A DNA stretch of 64,000 bases from Bacillota bacterium (GTDB taxonomy: Bacteria; Bacillota; JADQBR01), in contig JADQBR010000036.1 of NCBI GenBank assembly GCA_016278515.1, forward strand, positions 92,513 to 156,512, given 5' to 3'. The position numbers and the translations under genes were made by a program. The notes below the pieces were generated by a model. It had not been told where the DNA came from. It searched no databases and worked only from the letters and a program-made list of their open reading frames with translations. Below are positions 44,785 to 54,956 of the stretch, piece by piece. The first letter of the stretch is position 1. Each line of letters starts with the position of its first letter.

Positions 44785-47700
44785 TCATTCTACCTCAGTC
44801 AACTGCTCACAATAAAAGAAATATAAGTATTTAGAAACTACAGGAAGGCTAAAAATACCGGTTAGAGCTCTGGCATAGATGTCTAACTGCAGTTTGTACT
44901 TATCTTTAACATGTATTATCTTTTCAGAAGATACTGTGTCTGTTTTAAAATCTATTAGTACTAATCCGTTGCTCATTTTTAAACAGCAATCTATAATTCC
45001 TTGAACAAGTACTTTCTCCTTAGCCTTGTCTTCTACTAGATCCCGGTAAATCTCCCCAGCCGGCAAACCCAATGTGAAGGGTACTTCTCTCATTACGTCC
45101 CCCGGACTGGCTATCAGTTGCCCGCCTAGAGCTGTTTTAAAAAAGTTCACCACCTTTCCAACTGGTATAGCATCTGCAAGTTCCTGGGTTAAAAACTCCT
45201 TATCAACCATACTTGCAAGCTGTATCTTTATAGAGTTCTCGGTGATTGGAGCATAAAGATCAACATGCTGCATTAGTAAGTGTATTGCGGTTCCACGTTC
45301 AGTGGCACTTATGGTTTCCTTTTGTACAAACCTAGGGCGTTTAAAGGAAGAACCATAAAAACTATTTTCTACCATGTCCTCTTCCGGGTTAAATATTTTT
45401 CTTCTTTTTAGTTCGGTGACTGATAACTTGGCTGCTTTGTTAACAACCGGCTGGAAGGGGTATTTCCACGATAACACCGAATTTAGCCTCACGTAATGCT
45501 CATTATCATCATTAACTTCTACTTCTAATATGTTACCCAGCTCCCCTGCCTTTATTGTAGATTCGAAGTTAGATTTTTCATTAAGATTTAACAGATCCTG
45601 CTGTTCCCAGAAAGTAATACTCCAACTTGAGCAATGCTCTCTTATAAGCAGGTTTCCATATGATGTTTGACTACTCTCCAGCAGTTTATGACCATCAGTA
45701 TGCCTAACCAGCGCGCCGCATATCCAATCCAAATAGGAATTAGCCGTTAACCGGAAGAAACCAGGTAACACTATGTCCCTGCAACTGCATAAAGACTGAA
45801 GCTTTTCACGCCATTGTCTTGCGTTGCGCACAGAACCCACCAGTATTAATTGTTCCTGGGCACGAGTTAGTGCTACATATAAAATACGCATCTCTTCGGA
45901 TAAACTTTCTTTTTTTAATCTCTGCCGAACAGCCTTCTGAGACAGAGTTGGGTAGCGCAGCCTTGTTTTACTGTCTATTAGTTTTAAGCCAAGACCCGCA
46001 TGTTGATGAAATAACAAGTCACCTTGAGTATCTTGCAAATTAAACTGTTTCCCTAAATCCATGGCTATTACAATCGGAAACTCCAAACCTTTACTCTTAT
46101 GAATACTCATAATTCTAACTACATCTTCATTTTCACTCAGCGCACGGGCAGTACCCAAATCACCTTCGCTTTCCTTAAGTTTTTTTACAAAACGCAAAAA
46201 TCTAAACAGCCCTTGAAATACAAAATGATCAAACTGACAGGCCCGGTCATATAAAGCTATCAGATTGGCATGCCTTTGTCTGCCTTCAGGGAGTCCAACA
46301 TTAAATTCCAAAAAATTTGTTTGTTTGTAAATGCTCCATATTAACGTACTAAGGGGTTCCCGTCTAGCCATTGTGCGCCAACTACTTAGATGGTGTAAAA
46401 AAGAGTCTAATTTAACTTTTAACTGTCCATCGTTTGATTTCTCTCTAGCATCACAGACTGCTTGGTAGAAGTCTGACTGCATATTGACCAAACGTACCTT
46501 GGCCAGTTCTTCACCGGTTAGTCCTACCAATGGCGATCGCAGTACTGCCGCCAAAGGAATGTCCTGCTGGGAATTATCAATTACTTCTAACAGTGCAATC
46601 ATGGTTTCAATTTCAGGTGCACCAAAATAACCACTGAATACGTCAGCAAACGCAGGAATATTCCATTTTTTAAATACCTCTAATATCTTATTGGCCCGAA
46701 ATTTGGTTGATCTTAACAGTATTACAATGTCTTTATAGGTAATATTACGGTAGCATTGAACATCCCTGTCCCAAACTGTCACAGGGTCCTGATGTTCATC
46801 CCCTTCAACCATTTTCCGAATCCTGCTGGCTGCAACAGCTGCTTCCTTTTCCAAGCTTTCTATGTTTTGCCACTCCTCAAGCTCCTGCCCGGACAACTGG
46901 TCATCCTCGTCCCGATTTAACAAATGCAGTTCTATTGGCACTTCATCTAAGCAACATCTATCAGAAGCTGTTTCTGACGGGTAAAGGTCTCCATACTGCA
47001 AAAATGCTTCACTATAGTCAAGCTCCGTATTTTTTTTATCAAATAGCTGCTGGAAAATGAAGTTAATTCCTTCAATAACATTGCTTCTACTTCGATAGTT
47101 AGTATTAAGTTTGATTAATTCCCCGCTTCTCTTTGCAATCTCTTTACTTGTATATTCTTGTTCCTTGCCAATAAAAAGCTCCGGTTCAGCTAAACGAAAG
47201 CGGTAAATACTTTGTTTAACATCTCCGACCATAAACATATAACCACCATCTTGTTGACGGGAGATAGTCTCCATGATAGCATTTTGAACCCTATTTGCAT
47301 CTTGATATTCATCCAGCATTATTTCTTCGTATTGATTACTGACCAACCGAGCAATTTCCGTTGGTTGGTCGTGTTCATCCAACAGTAGTTGCAGGCAAAT
47401 TTGTTCTAAGTCAGAGAAATCCAACAGCCCCTGTTCTCTTTTCACCTCTTCAAAAGCTGCAGCAAATTCTTTTACTAAAGTTACTATTTTTTCTATACTA
47501 GGACGCAGCATAGTTATGTCGCTGATGTGATCCTCCGGCAGACGAGCAAAATACTGATCAACCAATCCCGTTACCTTCTTTTTAGCCTTGTTTCTTAAAT
47601 CCTGAGCCAATTTTTTGGCGTCATCACATACTTCCGGTACTTTTTTTCGCGGTAAATCCTTGAATGAAAGGACCTGAAAATCGGACCAAAGTTGCTGCCA

Positions 47701-48495
47701 TGAACAATTAAAAATCTTATCTCTTTGGGAAATTAAATATTTAATTTCTTCTACGATAATTTCCTCGTACTGATATGGTCCGCTTGGTGAATTACATGTG
47801 CTTTCAGCTTGTCTCAACAGCCAAACAGCTTCATCCAGCGAATTAATTATGTCCTGTTTGATTTCCTTAATCCAAGACAGTGAGTCCAGACTCTGATTAT
47901 CTGCAGAAAAATTTCCAGCCAAACCTTCCAGCCAAACCCAGGGGCGAGGTTGGCTGCGAGCATAATCATAAAGAGATAGAATTACAGTTCTTAACTTTTC
48001 CCCGTTTTTTCCACCGTAGCCGTCTACTAATTGTTGAAACCACTCTTCTCCCTGGGAAAAATTTACCTCAAATATTTCGTCCATTGTTTCCAATCTCATT
48101 AGAACAATTTCATTTGTATCGGCCACTCTAAACCCCGGTTCTAAGCCAAGTTCGTAAAAGTATTTCCGGATTAGTTTAAGACAGAATGAATGTATGGTAG
48201 AAATGGCCGCTTTATTTAGCAGTGCCAGCTGCTTCCTTAAGAACTGGCTGTCTCTATTTTCGCTCAGCTCTTTTTGCAGTGCTTTTCCAATGCGCTGTCG
48301 CATTTCCCCCGCAGCTGCTTCGGTATAAGTAACCATCAAAACCTTTTCCAAATCCAGTGGGTCTTTAGGATCCAGGATTCTTTTAATAATCCTTTCCACC
48401 AACACTGCTGTTTTACCTGACCCAGCCGCTGCTGAAACCAAAATATTATTGTTTCTAATTTCTATCGCCTGAAGCTGGTTGCTGTTCCATTTCAT
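44785..48495 (-). CDS. addA: ATP-dependent helicase/nuclease subunit A
   Basis: UvrD-like 3'-5' helicase with a C-terminal RecB-type nuclease, acting with AddB in double-strand break resection and Chi-dependent recombination. Walker A SAAAGSGKTAVLVERI (16-31), Walker B IMLDEYQDANRVQN, helicase motif VI ILYVALTRAQEQLIL and the nuclease motif LVLIDFKTDT (about 1175) are intact. 1236 residues, full length. ATG overlaps the last base of addB. AddAB is the Bacillota form of RecBCD. Confidence 0.97.
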   Translation of the reverse strand: MKWNSNQLQAIEIRNNNILVSAAAGSGKTAVLVERIIKRILDPKDPLDLEKVLMVTYTEAAAGEMRQRIGKALQKELSENRDSQFLRKQLALLNKAAISTIHSFCLKLIRKYFYELGLEPGFRVADTNEIVLMRLETMDEIFEVNFSQGEEWFQQLVDGYGGKNGEKLRTVILSLYDYARSQPRPWVWLEGLAGNFSADNQSLDSLSWIKEIKQDIINSLDEAVWLLRQAESTCNSPSGPYQYEEIIVEEIKYLISQRDKIFNCSWQQLWSDFQVLSFKDLPRKKVPEVCDDAKKLAQDLRNKAKKKVTGLVDQYFARLPEDHISDITMLRPSIEKIVTLVKEFAAAFEEVKREQGLLDFSDLEQICLQLLLDEHDQPTEIARLVSNQYEEIMLDEYQDANRVQNAIMETISRQQDGGYMFMVGDVKQSIYRFRLAEPELFIGKEQEYTSKEIAKRSGELIKLNTNYRSRSNVIEGINFIFQQLFDKKNTELDYSEAFLQYGDLYPSETASDRCCLDEVPIELHLLNRDEDDQLSGQELEEWQNIESLEKEAAVAASRIRKMVEGDEHQDPVTVWDRDVQCYRNITYKDIVILLRSTKFRANKILEVFKKWNIPAFADVFSGYFGAPEIETMIALLEVIDNSQQDIPLAAVLRSPLVGLTGEELAKVRLVNMQSDFYQAVCDAREKSNDGQLKVKLDSFLHHLSSWRTMARREPLSTLIWSIYKQTNFLEFNVGLPEGRQRHANLIALYDRACQFDHFVFQGLFRFLRFVKKLKESEGDLGTARALSENEDVVRIMSIHKSKGLEFPIVIAMDLGKQFNLQDTQGDLLFHQHAGLGLKLIDSKTRLRYPTLSQKAVRQRLKKESLSEEMRILYVALTRAQEQLILVGSVRNARQWREKLQSLCSCRDIVLPGFFRLTANSYLDWICGALVRHTDGHKLLESSQTSYGNLLIREHCSSWSITFWEQQDLLNLNEKSNFESTIKAGELGNILEVEVNDDNEHYVRLNSVLSWKYPFQPVVNKAAKLSVTELKRRKIFNPEEDMVENSFYGSSFKRPRFVQKETISATERGTAIHLLMQHVDLYAPITENSIKIQLASMVDKEFLTQELADAIPVGKVVNFFKTALGGQLIASPGDVMREVPFTLGLPAGEIYRDLVEDKAKEKVLVQGIIDCCLKMSNGLVLIDFKTDTVSSEKIIHVKDKYKLQLDIYARALTGIFSLPVVSKYLYFFYCEQLTEVE

Positions 48496-51400
48496 TACAA
48501 TTTATCTCCTCTCAGCGACTGCTTCATTTTATCCCATAAATGAAAATTGCTTACCTCTTCTAAAAACTTGTATTTGCTGCCGTCCAAAGTAACGTCAAAT
48601 TGACAAACAGGTTTGTATTCGCAATAGCTGCAAGGCGATTGTTTGTTGAAACGATATGGTGAAACGTCAATATTGCCGGAAATAATTTCCTCACCAATTT
48701 GTTTTATCTTTTCTTTTGTGAATTGCAGAGCTAAGTCCATCTGTTCTTTAGTAAGCAGTCTATTATGGGAATCCTTACCTAAAGTTCCATCCTTCTTAAC
48801 ATAAACCGGCAGCAAATCGGAATAACCAGACTTGGGAGCACCCATTAATTCAACTACCGGTCCCTCCCGCAATAAAATACCCTGCATTTTGCTTTCCTTC
48901 CGCAGCGCACTGTTTATCTGCTCAAGGTTAATTGGCCCGTTACTTTCCACTAGGGGGCGAATAACTGGAAAATAGAAAGCCCCAGCCGTGTCTACTTCTG
49001 TCCCTAAAAGCTTAGGGGCAGAATTAACGCTTGCCCAGAGGTATGTTAACAATTGAAGCTGCAGTCCATGATATACTTGCCACCAATTTAATCCCATTCG
49101 GCTGCTCTTATAATCAATAACTCTCAAATATGTCTTATCACCGTCTGAAGCGGTGTCTACCCGGTCGATTCTTCCTCGAATTAGCAGCTGCCAGTTCCGG
49201 GAAAGAGATATCTCAAGCGGAGCCAGCTGGCTTCCTTCGTCAAAAGGTATTTCTACCCAAAGCGGTGAAAAACTACCGCGTTTGGAGTGTTCAGTAAGGA
49301 TATTCAATGCGTGAGACAGGGTCTCTTTCGCCTGTTTCAATTGAAACTGCACCTGGGCCGATTGGGCTAAACTGCTCGTACTTAATAATTCTTCAACTTC
49401 AACCATAACTTCTTCCATCATTTGCACTTTTAAAGGTTCATCCAATTCTCCCCAGTCTAATCCTTTTTTATTCAGCAAAGAGACAAACTCTGACAGGACC
49501 TGATGATAGACCTTACCCAAATTTAGAACATCCAAGGTGAATTCCCGACGCTCTTTCAGTTTTAATACATAGCGGGAGAAGTGGCTAAAGGGACAGCGTG
49601 AAAACTGCTCCATTTGCGAAACACTTGTTCTTATGGGGTTGGAATATATTTGGTCAATTATTTGCTCAGGCAACTTCTGCTCAGAAATTGTAAAGTCAAA
49701 AGCCTTTAAAAGGTAATGTAATTTTTCTTGGTAATTATCCGCGCCCTTGAAATATTGATGGATTAAACTCCAAATAGAACTTATTGAATTGCCGTCTTGG
49801 GCCCTACGCAGTTGACCGATTAATAAGCTCAACAGGTTATCACTATTTTCCACATAATCCCAAATATCTTCGTCTCTTTCAGGATATTGGGCCAGATACT
49901 TAACATCTAAATCCGGAAGCAGGTCTTTTAGCCGCTGTATGATACCGGATGCCTTAAGCGCACGGCCTTCATCGTCGGCTACCGGATAGCTTAACCACAA
50001 GTATTCACTGGACCTGGTCAAGCTAATATATATAAGATACTGTTCCTGAAATAATTTTTGTTTACTGGTGGGAGCCATCTCCCAGCCCTTTTCCTGCAGG
50101 TAATCGCGTTCTTCATCGGAAAACACCTGGTTTTCTGCCTTGTACATAGGAAATATGCCCTCATTGAGGCCTAAAAAAAACAATGCTTTAATGTTGGGAT
50201 TTCTTGAGCGTTCGATGTTACCGACAATAACTTGGTCCAAACCAGGTGGTACCAGTCCCACTTTAAGTTCTTCCAGACCCGCTTCAAGTATCTTTAGAAA
50301 TTCCCTTAATGATACTTTTTCCTCACCTAACACATCCACAATCTGATCCAGCAGTTCCACTACCTTATCCCACACCTGACCATGTTCCTGCGCTTTAACT
50401 AAACTGCCTTGTTGTTCATCCTGCTCCTGCCATGATTTCAGTTGCTTATTTACTTCGAATTTAGTTATCAACTGCCAGACAGCACGGGAAATATCTATAG
50501 CCGGACATTTTTCCATTTCTAATAAAGGCAACAGCGGTTCCAGCGTACCTACCACCCGCCGCCTCAGTGCATCAGCTTTTGCCTGTCTTTGTTCAAAGTT
50601 GGCATGCTCCTTATTCTCAAAATCTATGTTCTCTATAAACCGCCAATCCCTTTCTGCGGTCCAAGCATAACCTTTTATCCCATTAGCCAAGCAATAATTT
50701 TCCAGCCAATCAACTTCCTCCCTGTCCATTGGCACCAAATCGGTTTTAAGGTATTGAAATACCGCATCATAACGGAAATGGGTAGAAATTATCTCTAGCC
50801 CTGAACGAATTAGTTCTACAAGCGGATGATGGGTTATTCCCTGCTTCTGGTCCATGAACACCGGTATGCCGCAGTCACTGAAAATAGTTTTCATTAGATC
50901 AATGTAAGGATCTAATGAACGGCACATGACAGACATATCGCGCCACCGGTAACCTTCCTTTCTAGCCAAACTGACTAACTTGCGGGCTACCGCTTCCACT
51001 TCCGTTCTACGATTGGAGGCACTAACTAAAGCTATAGATTCAGGCTTCCCTTTTTTCTGCTGTCCAGGCCAAGATGGATACTGATTCTCAATATGTCCCA
51101 GGAAGTCATCTTTAAATCGCGGCAGTTTATCCTTATCCATCATCAGCCGATTGACCGGCTGTGCGACTTGATCTGCTAACTGTTTAATTTTATGGTAAGT
51201 CTCCCATACTGGGTAAAAGACATCTATTTCAGACAGCTTATCTTCCGCGGCCTCCGAGGGCATACACAGTGCAATATTGACTTCTTCCGCGGTCTGCATG
51301 ATACTTTTAAGCACTTGATACTCTTTCGGTGTAAAGCCTGAGAACCCATCTATCCAAACCCGCGCTCCTATAACAGCCTTAGACGACGTAAGTTTTTCCG

Positions 51401-51965
51401 ACAACAAATTTAAATAGTCGTCTGGATCGGTATAGCGATTCTTTAGGAATTCCTCTAAATCTCCATATATAATGGATAAGTCATGTAGTTTATGGCCCAG
51501 CTGCCTTGTATCTTGATGTTCCTCAAATTCTTGACAGCTTTCCTGCAAATCTTCAGGAGTTATATTATAAAGCTTACACTCCGCTATACTCCTGGCTGCT
51601 TCATAATAAAAGTTAACCTTATTTATCACTTTGGGAAATATCTTTAATTGCATTTCCCTCTCTTGAACAATTTTCCTAATTAACATTTGTTTCCCTATAT
51701 CGGAAATATGGGGTCTGACAATCCCTCCTGTTTCTTGAAACACATGCCAAGCCAAACGTCTAAAGCTTATTACTTGTGCTCGGGAAACGGCCTCAAAACC
51801 GAAGGTATCAATTATTTCTTTCTCCAGTTGAAAAGTTGCCTGTTCAGGAACCAAAAAAATTAACGGCCTGCCAATAGGATCTTTATTAAGCTCTGTTTTG
51901 ATTTCGTCCAAGCAAAATTGCGTTTTGCCAGAACCGGCCCGACCAAGAATAAAATTTACCCCCAC
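48495..51965 (-). CDS. addB: ATP-dependent helicase/nuclease subunit B
   Basis: Partner of AddA. The N-terminal ILGRAGSGKTQFC is the P-loop of the inactivated helicase domain; SRNPNIKALFFLGLNEGIFP is typical of AddB. The C-terminal nuclease has VDTASDGDKTYLRVIDYKSS, and its [4Fe-4S] cluster ligands are FSRCPFSHF and CSYCEYKPVCQFD. 1156 residues from GTG 51965. No recombination hot-spot can be inferred from the window. Confidence 0.97.
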   Translation of the reverse strand: MGVNFILGRAGSGKTQFCLDEIKTELNKDPIGRPLIFLVPEQATFQLEKEIIDTFGFEAVSRAQVISFRRLAWHVFQETGGIVRPHISDIGKQMLIRKIVQEREMQLKIFPKVINKVNFYYEAARSIAECKLYNITPEDLQESCQEFEEHQDTRQLGHKLHDLSIIYGDLEEFLKNRYTDPDDYLNLLSEKLTSSKAVIGARVWIDGFSGFTPKEYQVLKSIMQTAEEVNIALCMPSEAAEDKLSEIDVFYPVWETYHKIKQLADQVAQPVNRLMMDKDKLPRFKDDFLGHIENQYPSWPGQQKKGKPESIALVSASNRRTEVEAVARKLVSLARKEGYRWRDMSVMCRSLDPYIDLMKTIFSDCGIPVFMDQKQGITHHPLVELIRSGLEIISTHFRYDAVFQYLKTDLVPMDREEVDWLENYCLANGIKGYAWTAERDWRFIENIDFENKEHANFEQRQAKADALRRRVVGTLEPLLPLLEMEKCPAIDISRAVWQLITKFEVNKQLKSWQEQDEQQGSLVKAQEHGQVWDKVVELLDQIVDVLGEEKVSLREFLKILEAGLEELKVGLVPPGLDQVIVGNIERSRNPNIKALFFLGLNEGIFPMYKAENQVFSDEERDYLQEKGWEMAPTSKQKLFQEQYLIYISLTRSSEYLWLSYPVADDEGRALKASGIIQRLKDLLPDLDVKYLAQYPERDEDIWDYVENSDNLLSLLIGQLRRAQDGNSISSIWSLIHQYFKGADNYQEKLHYLLKAFDFTISEQKLPEQIIDQIYSNPIRTSVSQMEQFSRCPFSHFSRYVLKLKERREFTLDVLNLGKVYHQVLSEFVSLLNKKGLDWGELDEPLKVQMMEEVMVEVEELLSTSSLAQSAQVQFQLKQAKETLSHALNILTEHSKRGSFSPLWVEIPFDEGSQLAPLEISLSRNWQLLIRGRIDRVDTASDGDKTYLRVIDYKSSRMGLNWWQVYHGLQLQLLTYLWASVNSAPKLLGTEVDTAGAFYFPVIRPLVESNGPINLEQINSALRKESKMQGILLREGPVVELMGAPKSGYSDLLPVYVKKDGTLGKDSHNRLLTKEQMDLALQFTKEKIKQIGEEIISGNIDVSPYRFNKQSPCSYCEYKPVCQFDVTLDGSKYKFLEEVSNFHLWDKMKQSLRGDKL

Positions 51966-52048
51966 TGCAATCCGCTCCTTAGTTACTCTATTATCTACTT
52001 TATTCTAGTAATCACACCTGTTTCCTGCCGACATGGCTAAACGAGAAC

Positions 52049-52083
52049 AAACAGGCCGGCATAAGTCATCTGCCGGCCTGTTT
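52049..52083 (-). terminator. terminator after the second carbon-nitrogen hydrolase gene
   Basis: Twelve-base perfect stem AAACAGGCCGGC / GCCGGCCTGTTT, 59 bases past the stop; ends in TTTGTT on the minus strand. Confidence 0.8.
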
Positions 52084-52141
52084 GGGATATTGAATTTGGA
52101 TAGCATCGCGCTCACATACGATGGACTTGTCGAACAACCTA

Positions 52142-52918
52142 TCAGTAGCAGTCCGGGTGTCGGTCTTTAAATACGGGGATAAAGTCTCTTACTTCTGCCA
52201 CTTTTTCAACGTTTATATCCATTATTATTGTTTCTTCCTCTTCGCCTGCCTCATAAAGTATATCTCCCAAGGGATCAATTACCATTGAATGTCCAGCAAA
52301 AATATTTTGGTCATCTTGGCCAACGCGATTAACGGCAATCACATACTGTTGGTTCTCAATGGCTCTGGCAATTAACAAACTGCGCCAATGGTGCAGCCTG
52401 ACCTTCGGCCATTCGGCAGGTACAACTAGAATTTCAGCACCCTTTAATGCCAATTTTCTTGATAATTCCGGAAAACGCAAATCATAGCAGATAATTAATC
52501 CCCAAGTAGTGTCTCTTAGGGAAAAAACATCAGCCCTGCTGCCCCCAGTAATAAATCTATGTTCATTCATCAGCTTAATCAAATGAATTTTGTCGTATAT
52601 ATAGACTAAACTCCCATGGTTATTAATAACCATGGCATGATTATAGAAACGATCACCCACCTTATTACTAATTGATCCACCAATTATATCTACATTTAAT
52701 CTCCCAGCTAAATCACTAAGAAAACCCGTAGTTGGTTGGCCATCGACGTCAGAAATATTGTCAAGTTTGGTAAGAGCATAACCGGTATTCCACATTTCCG
52801 GCAATATTATAACCTCCGCTCCTTTTTTAGCGGCCTCCATCACTTTTACTTCCACTCGCTGCCTATTTTCCTCTGGTTTTCCCAGTGCGATATCTATCTG
52901 GATGGCTCCTATTTTCAC
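52142..52918 (-). CDS. carbon-nitrogen hydrolase, omega-amidase-like
   Basis: Nitrilase-superfamily amidase. Triad: Glu in VIILPEMWNTGY (about 41), Lys in YDKIHLIKLMNEH (about 107) and Cys in GLIICYDLRFPEL (about 143). LRFPELSRKLALKGAEILVVPAEWP resembles Nit2/YafV omega-amidases. 258 residues from GTG 52918 (MKIGAIQ), placed nine bases after AGGAG; in-frame sequence upstream (to 52987) has no matching family content. Follows the flavoprotein gene and likely shares its transcript. Confidence 0.86.
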   Translation of the reverse strand: MKIGAIQIDIALGKPEENRQRVEVKVMEAAKKGAEVIILPEMWNTGYALTKLDNISDVDGQPTTGFLSDLAGRLNVDIIGGSISNKVGDRFYNHAMVINNHGSLVYIYDKIHLIKLMNEHRFITGGSRADVFSLRDTTWGLIICYDLRFPELSRKLALKGAEILVVPAEWPKVRLHHWRSLLIARAIENQQYVIAVNRVGQDDQNIFAGHSMVIDPLGDILYEAGEEEETIIMDINVEKVAEVRDFIPVFKDRHPDCY

Positions 52919-52983
52919 CAAAACACACTCCTCGTTATAGCGAATACTACTTAAGTTAAAACACCCCAAATAAGGGTGCTTTC

Positions 52984-53601
52984 TCACTTCAGCCTATTTA
53001 TCAAATCAACCATATTGCGGCCTATTTGTTTGCACGCCCCTATGGCAAGTTGATCTTCCTCAACGCTTTTCCGAAAACTTACTTGCTTATCCTGATAATC
53101 TGCCAGCAATGTTCCGGCAGCACCTGCTGTTAAGATACCAGCATCTTGTTTACGATCGTCTACAACGATTAGGCCTTGGGACTTTAGGTATCTTTCCATA
53201 ATACTAAGACATATTTCTTGCCCTCCGTTACGCAAGCCTGCAAGGGTAACAGCAGCGCCCACCTTTCCGGCCAACATATTTTCCGTCATATGCATCCAGC
53301 GCAGACGATCCATTAAGTTTTTCATTAATGCAGTAACATTATGCCAATAAACAGGGGACCCTAATACTATTCCATCTGCATCCAGCAATTTTTCGGCAAC
53401 AACACTGGTATCATCCTGAATTGAACACTTTGGGGCTCGCAAGCATTTATTACATGAAGTACAATACTTAATCTCATAATCCGTTAACTCTAATAATTCT
53501 GTTGTTCCTCCTTTGGCCTCTACTTCCGCCAAAACTGCCCTGAGCATCTTACTAGTATTTTTACCTCGTCGGTGACTTCCATTAATAGCAACAACCTTCA
53601 T
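52984..53601 (-). CDS. iron-sulfur flavoprotein / NADPH-dependent FMN reductase-like
   Basis: 205-residue flavodoxin-like protein. MKVVAINGSHRRGKNTSKML is the FMN phosphate loop, and YCTSCNKCLRAPKCSIQDD supplies the compact CxxCxxC...C cluster motif of iron-sulfur flavoproteins of anaerobes. GIVLGSPVYWHNVTALMKNLMDR is the second flavin loop. ATG 53601 behind GGGAG. Such proteins carry electrons from ferredoxin or reduce oxygen and peroxide; the exact role is unknown. Confidence 0.88.
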   Translation of the reverse strand: MKVVAINGSHRRGKNTSKMLRAVLAEVEAKGGTTELLELTDYEIKYCTSCNKCLRAPKCSIQDDTSVVAEKLLDADGIVLGSPVYWHNVTALMKNLMDRLRWMHMTENMLAGKVGAAVTLAGLRNGGQEICLSIMERYLKSQGLIVVDDRKQDAGILTAGAAGTLLADYQDKQVSFRKSVEEDQLAIGACKQIGRNMVDLINRLK

Positions 53602-53684
53602 ATTCTTCTCCCTTCCAGCTAAAAGACTTATTTCATCTATTCGACAAGCCAATTGTTAATTCCTAGGTTTTTCGCTTTTTTACC

Positions 53685-54167
53685 TTAATTATTACATAGA
53701 CCTTTAGGTTCATTAACAACATCTTCAGGCAGGTTAGGATCTTTTAACGCCTCCGTAGCAAGAAAATCACATCGTTCGTTTTCTTCAATATCCGCATGTC
53801 CCTTAACCCAGTTAAAACTAACATCATGTTGTTGAGAAAGGTTCAGTAATCTTTCCCATAAATCGGGATTAAGAGCACGTTCCTTTTTGTTACGCATCCA
53901 GCCGTTTGCACGCCACCTTTTTGCCCAGCCTTTGTTAATACTATCTACAATATATTTTGAATCGCTGTAAATAGAAACCTGGCAGGTCTCCTTAAGTGAT
54001 TCCAAGCCTTTAATGACAGCTATCATTTCCATGCGATTGTTAGTCGTATTATTAAACCCTCCGGATAATTCCTTTCTGTTGCCGTTGTAAAGCAAAACCA
54101 CTCCATATCCTCCAGGTCCTGGATTGCCCGAACAGGCTCCATCAGTATACATAGTCACTCGTTTCAT
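53685..54167 (-). CDS. rnhA: ribonuclease HI
   Basis: Degrades RNA in RNA-DNA hybrids. [20 protein letters not shown] (first Asp), [14 protein letters not shown] (Glu), [15 protein letters not shown] (Asp) and [17 protein letters not shown] (His and last Asp) give the complete active site. 160 residues, ATG behind GAGGAGG. Confidence 0.97.
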   Translation of the reverse strand: MKRVTMYTDGACSGNPGPGGYGVVLLYNGNRKELSGGFNNTTNNRMEMIAVIKGLESLKETCQVSIYSDSKYIVDSINKGWAKRWRANGWMRNKKERALNPDLWERLLNLSQQHDVSFNWVKGHADIEENERCDFLATEALKDPNLPEDVVNEPKGLCNN

Positions 54168-54204
54168 TCCTTTTCCTCCTCGCGTTTCAAAACTCTATTA
54201 ATAA

Positions 54205-54774
54205 TTATTTCCCGTTGTCAGGTTGAATTCCTCCTGCACTATCCCTTTTGTAGAAATATTGCTCCAGCCACTTAGGGACAGATTTATCAGCTGCTTCGTT
54301 AATAATCGAAATCTGCGTACCGTTTGCCTTGGCTAGCCAAGGCAAACTACCTGCCGGTTTCATGTCCAGACTGCATCCTACAACTAACAGGTGGCCTGCC
54401 GTTTGCACCAGGCTTCGAGCTGTATCCCAGTTTCTTATTTTATCGCCCCTCAGCACTATTCCCTCTTTTAAATTACCGTGCAGTTCAATTACTTTCGTTG
54501 AGCCGGCTTTTTGGTGCAGCATGTCAATATTTTCAGTAATCACGGGAATATTTACTTCAGCCAATGCATAGTGAGCCCGGCTTGGTCTCCTATCCATCCA
54601 AGACATTATTTCCTGGTAAAATTCTCGGTAGAAATCTTGATTCTCCAACGCATATTTTCTAGTCATGATCTCTGTCAACGGCACACCGTGCCAAGCGGCA
54701 TGATACCCGGGTATCCCCGCACTTAAAGAAATTCCTGCCCCAGTAAAAGCAACAAAATCTTCCGCCCTCTTGAT
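54205..54774 (-). CDS. aberrant Sir2-like protein, no canonical start and no zinc cysteines
   Basis: Sirtuin homology begins before any ATG/GTG/TTG: the NAD loop FTGAGISLSAGIPG and AWHGVPLTEIM are encoded from about 54747, but the frame is closed by TGA at 54781-54783 and the first standard start is GTG 54684, past that loop. An ATC at 54774 lies nine bases after AGGGAG and could be a rare start. TENIDMLHQKAGS and the catalytic His in IELHGNL remain, yet the four-Cys zinc module is missing and the chain goes straight to GIVLRGDKIRNW and LLVVGCSL. About 189 residues against about 240 normally. Probably a decaying gene, possibly a divergent sirtuin. Confidence 0.6.
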   Translation of the reverse strand: MKRAEDFVAFTGAGISLSAGIPGYHAAWHGVPLTEIMTRKYALENQDFYREFYQEIMSWMDRRPSRAHYALAEVNIPVITENIDMLHQKAGSTKVIELHGNLKEGIVLRGDKIRNWDTARSLVQTAGHLLVVGCSLDMKPAGSLPWLAKANGTQISIINEAADKSVPKWLEQYFYKRDSAGGIQPDNGK

Positions 54775-54956
54775 TTCTAATCACTCCCTAATTGCTTATT
54801 AAGGATAGTATTATCATCACCTACACATTTAAAATTAATTTTTGCAGGAAATCGGTTGAAAAAATCGTAGTAGTCAGATAATAAACCAAAGAAAACTTTC
54901 TAACACCTAAAAAATTACTTTGTACGGCGTATTATTGACACGAAAGGAGCTTGCTT

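Noticed and set aside
54935..54940. TTGACA box just before thiN
   Set aside because: A matching -10 would fall inside the coding sequence after the start codon, so it is unlikely to drive thiN.
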